In this document: in pieces, positions 29,028 through 36,809 of the stretch | Numbering within the stretch: the first letter of the stretch is position 1 | Layout: each line of letters begins with the position of its first letter | Assembly (NCBI GenBank): GCA_004552595.1 | Contig: SFNX01000021.1 | Span: 1-38,429, forward strand | Source: Lachnospiraceae bacterium | GTDB lineage: Bacteria > Bacillota > Clostridia > Lachnospirales > Lachnospiraceae | Length of the DNA: 38,429 bases | Reading direction: 5' to 3' | Position numbers and translations under genes: made by a program | The notes under the pieces: generated by a model | What the model saw: the letters and a program-made list of their open reading frames with translations, nothing else | The model's database searches: none | Told to the model about the DNA's origin: nothing

Positions 29028-29033
29028 TATAAT
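29028..29033 (+). promoter_or_regulatory. -10 box of macrodomain gene, leaderless start
   Basis: TATAAT ends six bases before the ATG at 29040 and no ribosome site exists. The last repeat of the subtype A/B array (28999-29017) covers the expected -35 position, so repeat-bound protein probably controls this promoter. Confidence 0.6.
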
Positions 29034-29039
29034 ATAAAC

Positions 29040-30149
29040 ATGTCATTTAAGATTGAGCGAAACGACATTACAAAAGTTCACACAGATGCAATAGTTAATA
29101 CTGCGAATCCTTTGCCGAGAGTAGGGCGGGGGACTGATACTGCTGTTTATAATGCGGCGGGTAGGGAAGAGCTTTTAAAGGCCCGTGAGGAAATCGGGGT
29201 GATTGAACCAGGGCATTCTGTTTCAACAAAATCTTTTAATCTTAAGAAAAACGGAATCAAATATATCATTCATACGGTTGGCTGCAGGTATGATGCAGAT
29301 AAGCCGGAGACAGTTCAGAACCTCAGAAATTGTTATTCTTCATCCCTCAAAATTGCAAAAGATCTTGGTTGTAAGAGCGTGGCGATTCCGCTTCTGGCTA
29401 CAGGATTTTATGGATTTCCAAAAGAGCTTGGGCTTAAAATTGCGGTTGATGAAATCAGTTCATTTCTGCTTGAAAATGAAATTGATGTGACGCTTGTTGT
29501 TTATGATGCAAAGTCTTACATGATTTCTGAAAAGCTTTTTGATGATATTCAGAACTTCCTTGATGAAAATTTGAAAGGGGAAGAAGACGGAGTTTTTGGA
29601 TCGTTTGACGAAGTTTCCATGAGGCGTACTCTGGAACGTCATTTTAATGAAGAATATTCTTTAGAGCTGAATAGAGAAATTACCAGCTCTTGTGAGCCAA
29701 TTCTTGGAGCTCCCATTCATCATAAAAGAGCACCGAAACTCAAACAAGCAAAAGCTCGAGACATCTCTCCAATTGATGTTGATGCATTCATAAAGCAGAG
29801 TGGGGCAAGTCTTAATTTTCAGAATACCCTGCAGCAGCTGATTGCGGACCGTAAACTCGAGAACGCTACCGTTTATAAAAAGGCCTGCATCGACAAAAAG
29901 TTCTTTTCTAAGATTATCAGCAACAAAGACTACGTGCCTAAAAAACAGGCTGTAATGGCCCTGGGATTGGCTCTGGAGCTTCCGCTGCAAGAGTTTGAGA
30001 AATTTCTCGCCAGTGCCGGTTACGCCTTTATGCCATCGAGCAAGTTTGATCTCATTGTGAAATATTGTGTCATGAATCAGATTTTTAATCTGGTGGAAGT
30101 GGATATTATTCTTGATTCACATGGATTAAATTGCTTTGCTCCTGAATAA
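29040..30149 (+). CDS. macrodomain protein with C-terminal HTH-like domain
   Basis: A 369-residue two-domain protein. Residues 1-165 are a macrodomain: DAIVNTANPLPRVGRGTDTA, YIIHTVGC, the phosphate loop LLATGFYGFPKELGLKIAVD. It binds or removes ADP-ribose. Residues about 240-369 (LQQLIADRKLENATVYKKAC, IDKKFFSKIISNKDYVPKKQ, AVMALGLALELPLQEFEKFL) are an XRE-like helical domain found attached to macrodomains in gut bacteria. It is a possible ADP-ribose-responsive regulator. It leads a run of co-directional ADP-ribose-related genes. Confidence 0.88.
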   Translation: MSFKIERNDITKVHTDAIVNTANPLPRVGRGTDTAVYNAAGREELLKAREEIGVIEPGHSVSTKSFNLKKNGIKYIIHTVGCRYDADKPETVQNLRNCYSSSLKIAKDLGCKSVAIPLLATGFYGFPKELGLKIAVDEISSFLLENEIDVTLVVYDAKSYMISEKLFDDIQNFLDENLKGEEDGVFGSFDEVSMRRTLERHFNEEYSLELNREITSSCEPILGAPIHHKRAPKLKQAKARDISPIDVDAFIKQSGASLNFQNTLQQLIADRKLENATVYKKACIDKKFFSKIISNKDYVPKKQAVMALGLALELPLQEFEKFLASAGYAFMPSSKFDLIVKYCVMNQIFNLVEVDIILDSHGLNCFAPE

Positions 30150-30153
30150 ACAT

Positions 30154-30168
30154 TCGCCAAAATGGCGA
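30154..30168. terminator. short perfect hairpin after the macrodomain gene
   Basis: TCGCCA, three-base loop, TGGCGA. There is no U-tract, so it may be a pause, a processing site or a weak terminator. Confidence 0.3.
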
Positions 30169-30234
30169 CCTTCTGAGATCGTAAATTCCTTATCATAAAG
30201 TCACAGTGTCGGACAGCGGCACAAGGAGATGACT

Positions 30235-30879
30235 ATGAAAAAGGGACTTACAGAAATTGTTTTTATTCTGGACAAGAGCGGTTCGATGTGCGGACTTGAG
30301 GCAGACACAATCGGAGGATATAACTCTTTTCTGGAGCGTCAGAAAAAAGAAGAAGGCGAGGCTTATGTTTCGACTGTTCTTTTCAGTGACAGAAGTGCTG
30401 TAATTCATGACCGTGTGCCGATTGAAAAAATTGAGCCAATGACGGACAAGCAGTATTACGTAGATGGCTGCACAGCCTTGCTTGATGCGATGGGAGGTGC
30501 GATTCATCATATTGGAAATGTTCATAAATATGCGCGCGAAGAAGATCGTCCAGAAAAGACAATCTTTGTGATTACAACTGATGGTCAGGAAAATGCCAGC
30601 TCTGAATATTCTTATGAGAAAATCCAGAAGATGGTAAAACGCCAGACAGAAAAATATGGCTGGGAGTTTATTTTCCTTGGTGCGAATATTGATGCATTTT
30701 CTGAAGCTGAGAGACTTGGAATTTGCCGCGATAGGGCAGTGCGCTACGAGTGTGATGCAGTTGGAACAGCATTGAATTTTTCTGTGCTCAGTGAAACTAT
30801 ATGTGATGTGCGAAGGGGAAAGAAAATGAAGAAAAACTGGAACGCAGAAATTACAGAGCACTATAATAAAACTAACTAA
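30235..30879 (+). CDS. von Willebrand factor A domain protein
   Basis: A 214-residue stand-alone vWA protein. The MIDAS metal site is complete: IVFILDKSGSMCGLEADTIG (DxSGS), a conserved Thr in DGCTALLDAMGGAI, and the Asp of IFVITTDGQENASS. There is no signal peptide, so it is a cytoplasmic protein-interaction module like those of TerY or phage-linked vWA proteins. The second ATG (30235) is chosen because AAGGAG touches the first. Next to it is an ADP-ribosylglycohydrolase. Confidence 0.88.
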   Translation: MKKGLTEIVFILDKSGSMCGLEADTIGGYNSFLERQKKEEGEAYVSTVLFSDRSAVIHDRVPIEKIEPMTDKQYYVDGCTALLDAMGGAIHHIGNVHKYAREEDRPEKTIFVITTDGQENASSEYSYEKIQKMVKRQTEKYGWEFIFLGANIDAFSEAERLGICRDRAVRYECDAVGTALNFSVLSETICDVRRGKKMKKNWNAEITEHYNKTN

Positions 30880-30912
30880 CGATAGTAAGTTTAAGGCGAG
30901 GAGGTTAGCAAA

Positions 30913-31731
30913 ATGTTTGGAGCAATTTTAGGTGATATTATTGGTCAGCCTTATGAGTTTGACCGTGGACATAAAACAAAGGAGTTTCCGCTTTTTTCAA
31001 AGCATCCGCATTTTACAGATGACAGCGTAATGACAATTGCAATCTGCGATGGAATCTTAAAGGCCGGACTTGATGCCGACGAAAACACAATGAAGACTTC
31101 GATGATTACCAGTATGCAGCTCTGGGGCCATAAGTATCCTCATGCGGGTTACGGCGGAAGATTTTATCAGTGGCTTGCGATGGAAAACACAAAGCCTTAC
31201 AACAGCTGGGGCAATGGTTCTGCAATGCGCGTGGCTTCTGTGGGATGGCTGTTTGAAACTTTGGAGCGTACCCGTGAGGTTGCCCGCTGGTCGGCCGAGG
31301 TAACTCATAATCATCCGGAAGGAGTGAAGGGTGCTGAATCTGTTGCCAGCGTAATCTGGATGGCCCGCAACGGATATTATAAAACTCAGATTAAGGAATA
31401 CATCGAAAAAGAATTCGGCTATGACCTTTCGAGAACCTGCGATGAAATCCGCCCGAATTATTATCACGTGGAAAGCTGTCAGAAAACTGTGCCGGAAGCA
31501 ATTACTGCATTTTTTGAAGGAAATGATTTTGAAGATGTTATCCGCACTGCGGTAAGTCTTGGCGGCGACTGCGATACACTCACTGATATAGCGACTGGAA
31601 TGGCCGAGGGGTTTTTCGGTTTGCCGGATCAATTCAAAAAATGGGCTTACGAATTTACAACGGAAGATATGCATCAGGTAATGAAGTCCTTTGAAGAAAA
31701 AGCAATTGAAAGAAAAGTAAGAGAGGCGTAA
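30913..31731 (+). CDS. ADP-ribosylglycohydrolase (DraG/ARH family)
   Basis: A 272-residue dinuclear-metal hydrolase that removes ADP-ribose from proteins or nucleic acids. The metal-site motifs are FTDDSVMTIAICDGILKAGL near residue 36, NSWGNGSAMRVASVG near residue 98, and LGGDCDTLTDIATGMAEGFF near residue 216. Length is normal. GAGGAGG upstream gives strong translation. Its co-directional placement after the macrodomain and vWA genes suggests a shared role in ADP-ribose turnover. Confidence 0.93.
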   Translation: MFGAILGDIIGQPYEFDRGHKTKEFPLFSKHPHFTDDSVMTIAICDGILKAGLDADENTMKTSMITSMQLWGHKYPHAGYGGRFYQWLAMENTKPYNSWGNGSAMRVASVGWLFETLERTREVARWSAEVTHNHPEGVKGAESVASVIWMARNGYYKTQIKEYIEKEFGYDLSRTCDEIRPNYYHVESCQKTVPEAITAFFEGNDFEDVIRTAVSLGGDCDTLTDIATGMAEGFFGLPDQFKKWAYEFTTEDMHQVMKSFEEKAIERKVREA

Positions 31732-31762
31732 GATATTTAGGGGAGCACGAGGAGATTGAAAA

Positions 31763-32218
31763 ATGAAAGAGTATAAGTTTTACGGCTGGCAGACAGCTGA
31801 TTGCAAACCTGCAGATTCTACTTTTGAGAAGATTGAAAATCCTCGACACCTCTATGATATCCTCAGCGAAATCTGGTGTGTCGAAACTTGTGCTCCACGC
31901 CTCAGAGAAAAATGGAGCCGCGAAAATCAAACGGTGGGTCAGTGTTCAATTACAGCATTCCTGGTGCAGGATATTTTCGGCGGCAAAGTTTACGGCATCC
32001 TCCGCGACGGCGGAAACTATCACTGCTACAATGTTGTTCCGCTACCGGGCGGTGGCGAATGTTTGTTTGATCTGACAAGCGAACAGTTTGGTGATGAAAA
32101 ACTCAACTACGAAAATAACCCCGAACAATTCCGCGAAGTTCATTTTGCAAAAGAAGAAAAACATCTGCGCTACAATTATTTGAAAGCCGAACTTTTGAAG
32201 AAAGTGGAAGAGCTTTAA
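31763..32218 (+). CDS. YunG-like protein
   Basis: A 151-residue cytoplasmic protein. The segments IWCVETCAPRLREKWSRENQ, TVGQCSITAFLVQDIFGGKV and HCYNVVPLPGGGECLFDLTS match the YunG family, with conserved Cys, Gln and His that look like a papain-like Cys-His arrangement (QC, HCYN, DLTSEQF). The biochemical role is unknown. Start fixed by AGGAG before ATG. Last gene of the 29.0-32.2 kb co-directional cluster. Confidence 0.78.
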   Translation: MKEYKFYGWQTADCKPADSTFEKIENPRHLYDILSEIWCVETCAPRLREKWSRENQTVGQCSITAFLVQDIFGGKVYGILRDGGNYHCYNVVPLPGGGECLFDLTSEQFGDEKLNYENNPEQFREVHFAKEEKHLRYNYLKAELLKKVEEL

Positions 32219-32233
32219 TAAACAGACTGTTAC
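32216..32233 (-). repeat. isolated iteron-like copy
   Basis: ATAAACAGACTGTTACAT, a degenerate match to the inverted iteron (ACTGTTACAT intact), in the gap between convergent genes 3.7 kb from the right array. Confidence 0.5.
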
Positions 32234-32238
32234 ATCAG

Positions 32239-33804
32239 TTACAAATCAAATAGATTTTTTATCTCACACTTCAGCGGTACCTTCGCATACTTCTCCAGTT
32301 TTGCCAGGTACTGCTTTCTTGTGATTTCGCGGGCGCCGTAGCGGGCCATGTTGTCGGTGTAGGTCTGGCAGTCGATTAGTTTGCCGCCGGCTTTCTGGAA
32401 GGCTCGGGCGAAGAGGACGAAGGCGCTCTTGGAGCTGTTGGGTTCAATCGTGAACATGGACTCGCCGCAGAAGATGCTGCCCAGTAAGATGCCGTAAAAG
32501 CCGCCGACCAGCTTTCCGTCTTTCCAGACTTCGATGCTGTGGGCGTATCCGGCCTTGTGAAATTTCTTGTAGGCCTTAATCATCTTGGGACCAATCCAGG
32601 TGCCGATTTGGTCGGCGCGTTTTTGCTTTGCGCAGTTCTTGATCACATCACCAAAAGCCTTGTCTATCGTGTAAGTATATGGATTATGCTTCAAAAATTT
32701 TTCAATCGATTTTGAAACGTGCAGCTGGCGGATCGGAATCACAAAGCGCTTCTTTGGAGACTGCCACAAAACAGGCTCGCCCTGGTCTTCGTTGAACCAC
32801 GGAAAGACTCCCTGATTATAAGCCGAATAAAGCAGACGCAGAGGGATGTTATCCGTCACGAGGGAAATCTCATCATAACCATAAATCAGGCCGGGGGCGG
32901 GGAACTCAAAGATGTCGCCGGTGTCAATTTTGACCGAGCGGGCCCCCCGTGATTTTTCATCCTCAACTCTCAGATAATTTTCCAGAACCTGAGGGCACTG
33001 CTCCAGGCCCGGGCTGTTAGTCCAGATTCCGTTGAGCAGAAGCTGATAAGGCTTATAGTTTGCCTTGTAATTCATCTTGCGGCAGTGAGGCAGATAGAGG
33101 CCCAGATAGTAGTAAGGAAAATGATTCTGCAGACAAAAGTTGATTTCCACAAGAACGCTGTAAACGCCAATGCTGCGCTTCAGAACTTCCTCGCTGATAT
33201 CATAATAAAAATAGTTGGAAGAAAGGCCGGTGATAAATCCGTCCCCATCAAAAACATAATCAAGAATGCTCACGCCAATCAGCTGGCCCTTAAGCTTATA
33301 ATCAAGATTGATAACCCCGCTGTAGCCGCCATTCATATTTTTAAGATCTTGGGCCGCTTCCTGCAGAGTGAGCCGATTAAAGCCGGGCGTGCCTTCATTA
33401 TGATGATTGTAATAATTGCGGTACATGAGGGCTTTTTCATCCGTGCAAAAATCAGCCGGGTTAGCAGTAATGATAACTTCCACATCCTCATTTTTATGAA
33501 GGATTCGTCGCTGACTTTTTGAAGGCGCAAAAGTTTTTACAGGGATTCGGATAGGAATACACTCACGACAATTCTGGCAGCGGGTATTATAGGCCATGGA
33601 AGAGTAGCGGCGAAAGCCCTGATGAAGCAGTCTTTCATAAACAATGCAGTCCAGCTTTTCAACCGGCAGACTTTTATCCAGCCAGTCAAAATAAGTCAGA
33701 ATATTTTCAGCCTGCCGCTCGGGAAAGTAGCCACACTCGGTCACATTCTTCCCGAACATCATATTCTTGAAAACTTTCTCAATGTCGATTTCCGCTTCAG
33801 CCAT
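32239..33804 (-). CDS. fused aminoacyl-tRNA-protein transferase (Bpt/ATE-like plus Aat)
   Basis: About 521 residues containing two N-degron transferases. The N-terminal ~270 residues are ATE/Bpt-like: ECGYFPERQAENILTYFDWL, the Cys cluster YNTRCQNCRECIPIRIP, GVYSVLVEINFCLQNHFPYY and LPHCRKMNYKANYKP. The C-terminal ~210 residues are leucyl/phenylalanyl-tRNA-protein transferase: YNQGVFPWFNEDQGEPVLWQ, SPKKRFV, GGFYGILLGSIFCGESMFTI and YGAREITRKQYL. Such enzymes add Leu, Phe or Arg to protein N-termini for ClpS/ClpAP decay. One polypeptide would read both acidic (Bpt type) and basic (Aat type) N-termini. Start taken at MAEAEIDI; an ATG 18 bases earlier is possible. Confidence 0.88.
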   Translation of the reverse strand: MAEAEIDIEKVFKNMMFGKNVTECGYFPERQAENILTYFDWLDKSLPVEKLDCIVYERLLHQGFRRYSSMAYNTRCQNCRECIPIRIPVKTFAPSKSQRRILHKNEDVEVIITANPADFCTDEKALMYRNYYNHHNEGTPGFNRLTLQEAAQDLKNMNGGYSGVINLDYKLKGQLIGVSILDYVFDGDGFITGLSSNYFYYDISEEVLKRSIGVYSVLVEINFCLQNHFPYYYLGLYLPHCRKMNYKANYKPYQLLLNGIWTNSPGLEQCPQVLENYLRVEDEKSRGARSVKIDTGDIFEFPAPGLIYGYDEISLVTDNIPLRLLYSAYNQGVFPWFNEDQGEPVLWQSPKKRFVIPIRQLHVSKSIEKFLKHNPYTYTIDKAFGDVIKNCAKQKRADQIGTWIGPKMIKAYKKFHKAGYAHSIEVWKDGKLVGGFYGILLGSIFCGESMFTIEPNSSKSAFVLFARAFQKAGGKLIDCQTYTDNMARYGAREITRKQYLAKLEKYAKVPLKCEIKNLFDL

Positions 33805-33902
33805 AGTAATAAATATACCCAATGATTATATCACGTAAAGATAGATAGAGGGTAGGGCGTGTCAGATTTGTAAAAATGTGAAGAAACTGCACTTTTTCAT
33901 TC

Positions 33903-33931
33903 TTGAATTTTGATTTTCATGATTCTATAAT
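33903..33931 (+). promoter_or_regulatory. sigma70-type promoter (duplicated type)
   Basis: TTGAAT, 17 bases, TATAAT. The region from TTCATTCTTG through the spacer is repeated with one change at 34978-35002 ahead of another gene. Confidence 0.75.
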
Positions 33932-33986
33932 GATTAAGGTTAGTGCAGGCTAACGATAGAAAGTCAAAAGAATCCGAGGGAAAAAT

Positions 33987-34487
33987 ATGTTGAAGAATTT
34001 TATGAAAGAAGGACAGAAGCTTCCGCTGTTTGGAGTAGGGCCTTACATTGTTTATGGCATTGCGATGGTCAATCTCATAGGAATCATATTGTTTGGATAC
34101 GTTTTTAAGATTGGGATTCTGCAAAGTCCGTGGACACTTATCTTCCGAATTGCCGGAGCTCTGCTGATAATTCTTGGACTTGTTATCTGGTATATTGGAG
34201 CACTGCGTTCGGATATGGATGCATCAATCACAGAAAACAAACTTCAGACCAAGGGAATCTATGCTTGGGTAAGAAACCCAATGTACAGCGGCTGGTGGAT
34301 CGCGCTGACAGGAATTACCTTCATGTGGCACAACGCGTGCATGCTGAGTCTTCCACTCATCGACTGGGCCATCATGACCATAGCTCTCATCAACACCGAA
34401 GAAAAATGGCTGCTCAACCTTTACGGCGACGAATACACCGAATACAAAAAACACGTGAACCGCTGCATACCGTGGAAGAGAAAGTAA
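33987..34487 (+). CDS. isoprenylcysteine carboxyl methyltransferase family membrane protein
   Basis: A 166-residue membrane protein with about four helices (VGPYIVYGIAMVNLIGIILF, LIFRIAGALLIILGLVIWYI). The ICMT/PEMT SAM-binding signature is at the C-terminus: TKGIYAWVRNPMYSGWWIAL, NTEEKWLLNLYGDEYTEYKK, ending in VNRCIPW. Bacterial members methylate small lipids or thiols; the substrate is unknown. It has its own promoter at 33903. An AGGGAAAAAT segment precedes the ATG. Confidence 0.87.
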   Translation: MLKNFMKEGQKLPLFGVGPYIVYGIAMVNLIGIILFGYVFKIGILQSPWTLIFRIAGALLIILGLVIWYIGALRSDMDASITENKLQTKGIYAWVRNPMYSGWWIALTGITFMWHNACMLSLPLIDWAIMTIALINTEEKWLLNLYGDEYTEYKKHVNRCIPWKRK

Positions 34488-34511
34488 AGCTTGATATAGG
34501 GTAGGGCGTTC

Positions 34512-34536
34512 CCGGAGCTGGCTTTGCCAACTCCGG
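34512..34536. terminator. strong GC-rich hairpin between convergent genes
   Basis: CCGGAGCTGGC and GCCAACTCCGG pair 10 of 11 around a TTT loop. It lies after GGTAGGGCGTTC and just downstream of both convergent genes (methyltransferase and YccF). It has no clear U-tract and resembles REP-like hairpins; a bidirectional transcript end is likely. Confidence 0.55.
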
Positions 34537-34547
34537 ACGGCTGCACG

Positions 34548-34919
34548 CTAGAACGTATAAGTGCCAAACGGTATGAGGGCAACCTGGGCCAATTTAAAAT
34601 GCTGCTTACCAAAAGGAATGCCAACAATAGTGATGCCAATAGTGATGCAGAAAAGAAGGCCAATAATCAGATGAGCAACTGCAAGCTCAACTCCGGAAAT
34701 ACAAATCCAGAGAATGTTTAAGAGAAGAGACATTGCGCTGCCGTTGTTTACAATTTGTCTTCCAAAAGGAAACATTGCAACGCCGGCAATCTTAAAGCAC
34801 TGGATTCCAAGCGGAATGCCGATGATTGTGATGCACCAGAGAATTCCCGCAATAATCCAGCCGAGTCCAAGAAGAAAACCGCCCAACAAAAACCAGATAA
34901 GATTTCCAATAAAACTCAT
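34548..34919 (-). CDS. YccF domain-containing membrane protein
   Basis: A 123-residue inner-membrane protein of two repeated YccF halves: GNLIWFLLGGFLLGLGWIIA then ITIIGIPLGIQCFKIAGVAM, and LLLNILWICISGVELAVAHL then ITIVGIPFGKQHFKLAQVAL. The GIP-x-G-x-Q-x-FK motif appears in both. The N-terminal MSFIGN is typical. Function unknown. The single gene is convergent with the methyltransferase. Confidence 0.93.
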   Translation of the reverse strand: MSFIGNLIWFLLGGFLLGLGWIIAGILWCITIIGIPLGIQCFKIAGVAMFPFGRQIVNNGSAMSLLLNILWICISGVELAVAHLIIGLLFCITIGITIVGIPFGKQHFKLAQVALIPFGTYTF

Positions 34920-34983
34920 TTCTTTTGCTCCTGATTATATTTTAACTAGATATCGGCCAGAGGGGCAATAATTTTTTTCATTC

Positions 34984-35012
34984 TTGAATTTTGATTTTTA
35001 TGCACTTATAAT
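34984..35012 (+). promoter_or_regulatory. sigma70-type promoter, duplicate of the one at 33903
   Basis: TTGAAT, 17 bases, TATAAT, with the same upstream TTCATTC and spacer beginning TTTGATTTT. The -10 ends nine bases before the ATG at 35022, so the leader would be only a few bases. Confidence 0.75.
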
Positions 35013-35021
35013 TTATAAATA

Positions 35022-36299
35022 ATGTTTCATGGTTTAAGTGTGCCCTATATCGGGGAATCGGAATTATCTGTAAAAAAGCCTGCTGCAAGAACAGTAAGGA
35101 CCTCTCTCGAACAGCTTAGTAAAAAACAGCTGGAGTGGATTTGTATTTCATACACAGACGAAAAATTCTCAAAGAAAGAAGAGCTTGTGGAATATCTTTA
35201 TTCTGTAATTCTTTCCACCTGCAGACATTTTTTCTATTACGAACATGAATCTGTTTATGACCTTATGATGATGCTAATGAGTTCTGTTGGTAACGAGGGC
35301 GGTACAGTAAATACAGAATTATCTATTCCCGAAGATAAAGATAACGAGCATGAAGTTTTCTGGTATATGTTCAATTCAGGAATTATGAAAAACCTGATGC
35401 GGCATGGACTTGTATATCATCATATAGTAGATGACGAAGAGTTTTATTCTGTACCGTTTGAAATCATAAAGGAAGTTGTAAGCGGCATTGATGAAAAAGG
35501 AAAACATCCTTATGGCAAGTGGATAGAGTTCCAGGAATTTTCCAGCTGTCTCATTTCTGTTTACGGAGCACTTACAGTTAAGGATTTTAATACACTGTGG
35601 AAATTAGTTTTCCCAAAAGTCCCTCTTACAGAAGATCAGATTATAGAGCACATGTCTTTCAGTTCAGTTACCAGTCAGGATTACAAATGGTATGAAAGCC
35701 TTAATGCAATTACCTATAAATTTCTTGATGAAGACGAAGCCAAATATCTGATAGATGACAGAAGCCGGGTTAGCCTTTATGTCCCAGAAGCTTCAGTTTT
35801 GAAAAACTGGTATGAAGATTACTGCAATTCAGAAGACGAATATCAGACTAACTTTTTCGACCTCTACGAAGTTGAGCACAAAAATCCTTTCTATATTCAG
35901 ATGCGTCAGTTCCTTGAGAAGTATAGAAAAGACGATTGGGATGAGGTTATTTATTATCTGATGTACTTTATAAAAGATGGATTTAAGATGACCGAAGCCC
36001 TCAAATATATGGATGAAGATTTTAAGCTTTTTGAACCCATGGTAGAAAGGGAAGCAGAGCAGTTTATCCAGATTTATCAGAACCTTCATAACTCAACTCA
36101 TCTGTGGGCAAATTACGGCTGGACTCCAAAAGACCTGGCAAATCAGAGCCGGCAGGAATACATTCAGAATAATCCAAATATAATTCCTTTTCCAAAAGAA
36201 CTCGCCGGAATGAATTTTCAGCCGATCCCAAAAGTAGGAAGAAATGATCCATGCCCATGTGGCAGCGGAAAGAAGTATAAGCAGTGCCATGGAAAATAA
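35022..36299 (+). CDS. SEC-C metal-binding domain protein
   Basis: A 425-residue, acidic, cytoplasmic, mostly helical protein ending in a SEC-C zinc motif NDPCPCGSGKKYKQCHG, as at the SecA C-terminus. The N-terminal region (VRTSLEQLSKKQLEWICISY, TDEKFSKKEELVEYLYSVIL) is a Rho-N/SAP-like helical unit. The middle has no family I can name. SEC-C proteins often contact ribosomes, SecB or act near toxins. The next gene starts inside its last codons. Confidence 0.8.
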   Translation: MFHGLSVPYIGESELSVKKPAARTVRTSLEQLSKKQLEWICISYTDEKFSKKEELVEYLYSVILSTCRHFFYYEHESVYDLMMMLMSSVGNEGGTVNTELSIPEDKDNEHEVFWYMFNSGIMKNLMRHGLVYHHIVDDEEFYSVPFEIIKEVVSGIDEKGKHPYGKWIEFQEFSSCLISVYGALTVKDFNTLWKLVFPKVPLTEDQIIEHMSFSSVTSQDYKWYESLNAITYKFLDEDEAKYLIDDRSRVSLYVPEASVLKNWYEDYCNSEDEYQTNFFDLYEVEHKNPFYIQMRQFLEKYRKDDWDEVIYYLMYFIKDGFKMTEALKYMDEDFKLFEPMVEREAEQFIQIYQNLHNSTHLWANYGWTPKDLANQSRQEYIQNNPNIIPFPKELAGMNFQPIPKVGRNDPCPCGSGKKYKQCHGK

Positions 36300-36699
36300 A
36301 ATTGTAACCGTCAGCGGAGCAATCATTCTCCGCACAAATCCAAAAACTAACAGGAAAGAAATATTTGCAACTCAGCGTGGTTACGGCGACTACAAGGATG
36401 GCTGGGAATTCCCCGGCGGAAAGCTTGAACCAGGCGAAACTCCACAGCAGTGTATTGAACGTGAAATCCGCGAGGAGCTTGCAACCGAGGTAAAAGCCGA
36501 AAAGATTCTTGGTGTTGTGGATTATGATTACCCAACCTTCCATCTGACCATGCACTGCATTTTGTGCACAATCGTTTCTGGCGAACTGAAACTCCTGGAG
36601 CACGAAGCGGCCCGCTGGCTTACCAAAGAAACTCTGCGTTCTGTAGACTGGCTGCCTGCGGATCTGTTGATTCTAGATAAGATTGAGGAGATTTTGTAG
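36289..36699 (+). CDS. Nudix hydrolase, MutT (8-oxo-dGTPase) type
   Basis: A 136-residue Nudix enzyme: VSGAIILRTNPKTNRKEIFA, then RGYGDYKDGWEFPGGKLEPG and ETPQQCIEREIREELATEVK with the full Nudix box (about residues 40-62). WEFPGGK before the box and the C-terminal SVDWLPADLLIL are typical of MutT/YfcD-like sanitising enzymes acting on 8-oxo-dGTP or CTP analogues. The ATG at 36289 overlaps the SEC-C stop by 11 bases, so the two are translationally coupled. Confidence 0.9.
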   Translation: MENKIVTVSGAIILRTNPKTNRKEIFATQRGYGDYKDGWEFPGGKLEPGETPQQCIEREIREELATEVKAEKILGVVDYDYPTFHLTMHCILCTIVSGELKLLEHEAARWLTKETLRSVDWLPADLLILDKIEEIL

Positions 36700-36809
36700 T
36701 TTTTACAATTCTGGACCTAGTTCCGTTAGCTCCGAGCGCCTTTTTTTATGAACAAGGATTAAACACAAATATAACGACAATGCTATTTTCTACATAAGCT
36801 TAAGAAATA

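Noticed and set aside
28834..29037. 67-codon ORF (GTG start) over the phased repeats
   Set aside because: Its peptide periodicity (YERHKY, YERRMY, MNDAGT, MNDRFT) is the translation of the DNA repeats, and it shifts frame relative to the motif after a 32-bp spacing. No ribosome site. The DNA repeat explains it.
34512..34536. A third attC site
   Set aside because: Strong symmetrical hairpin without extrahelical bases or R boxes; reads as a REP-like or terminator hairpin.
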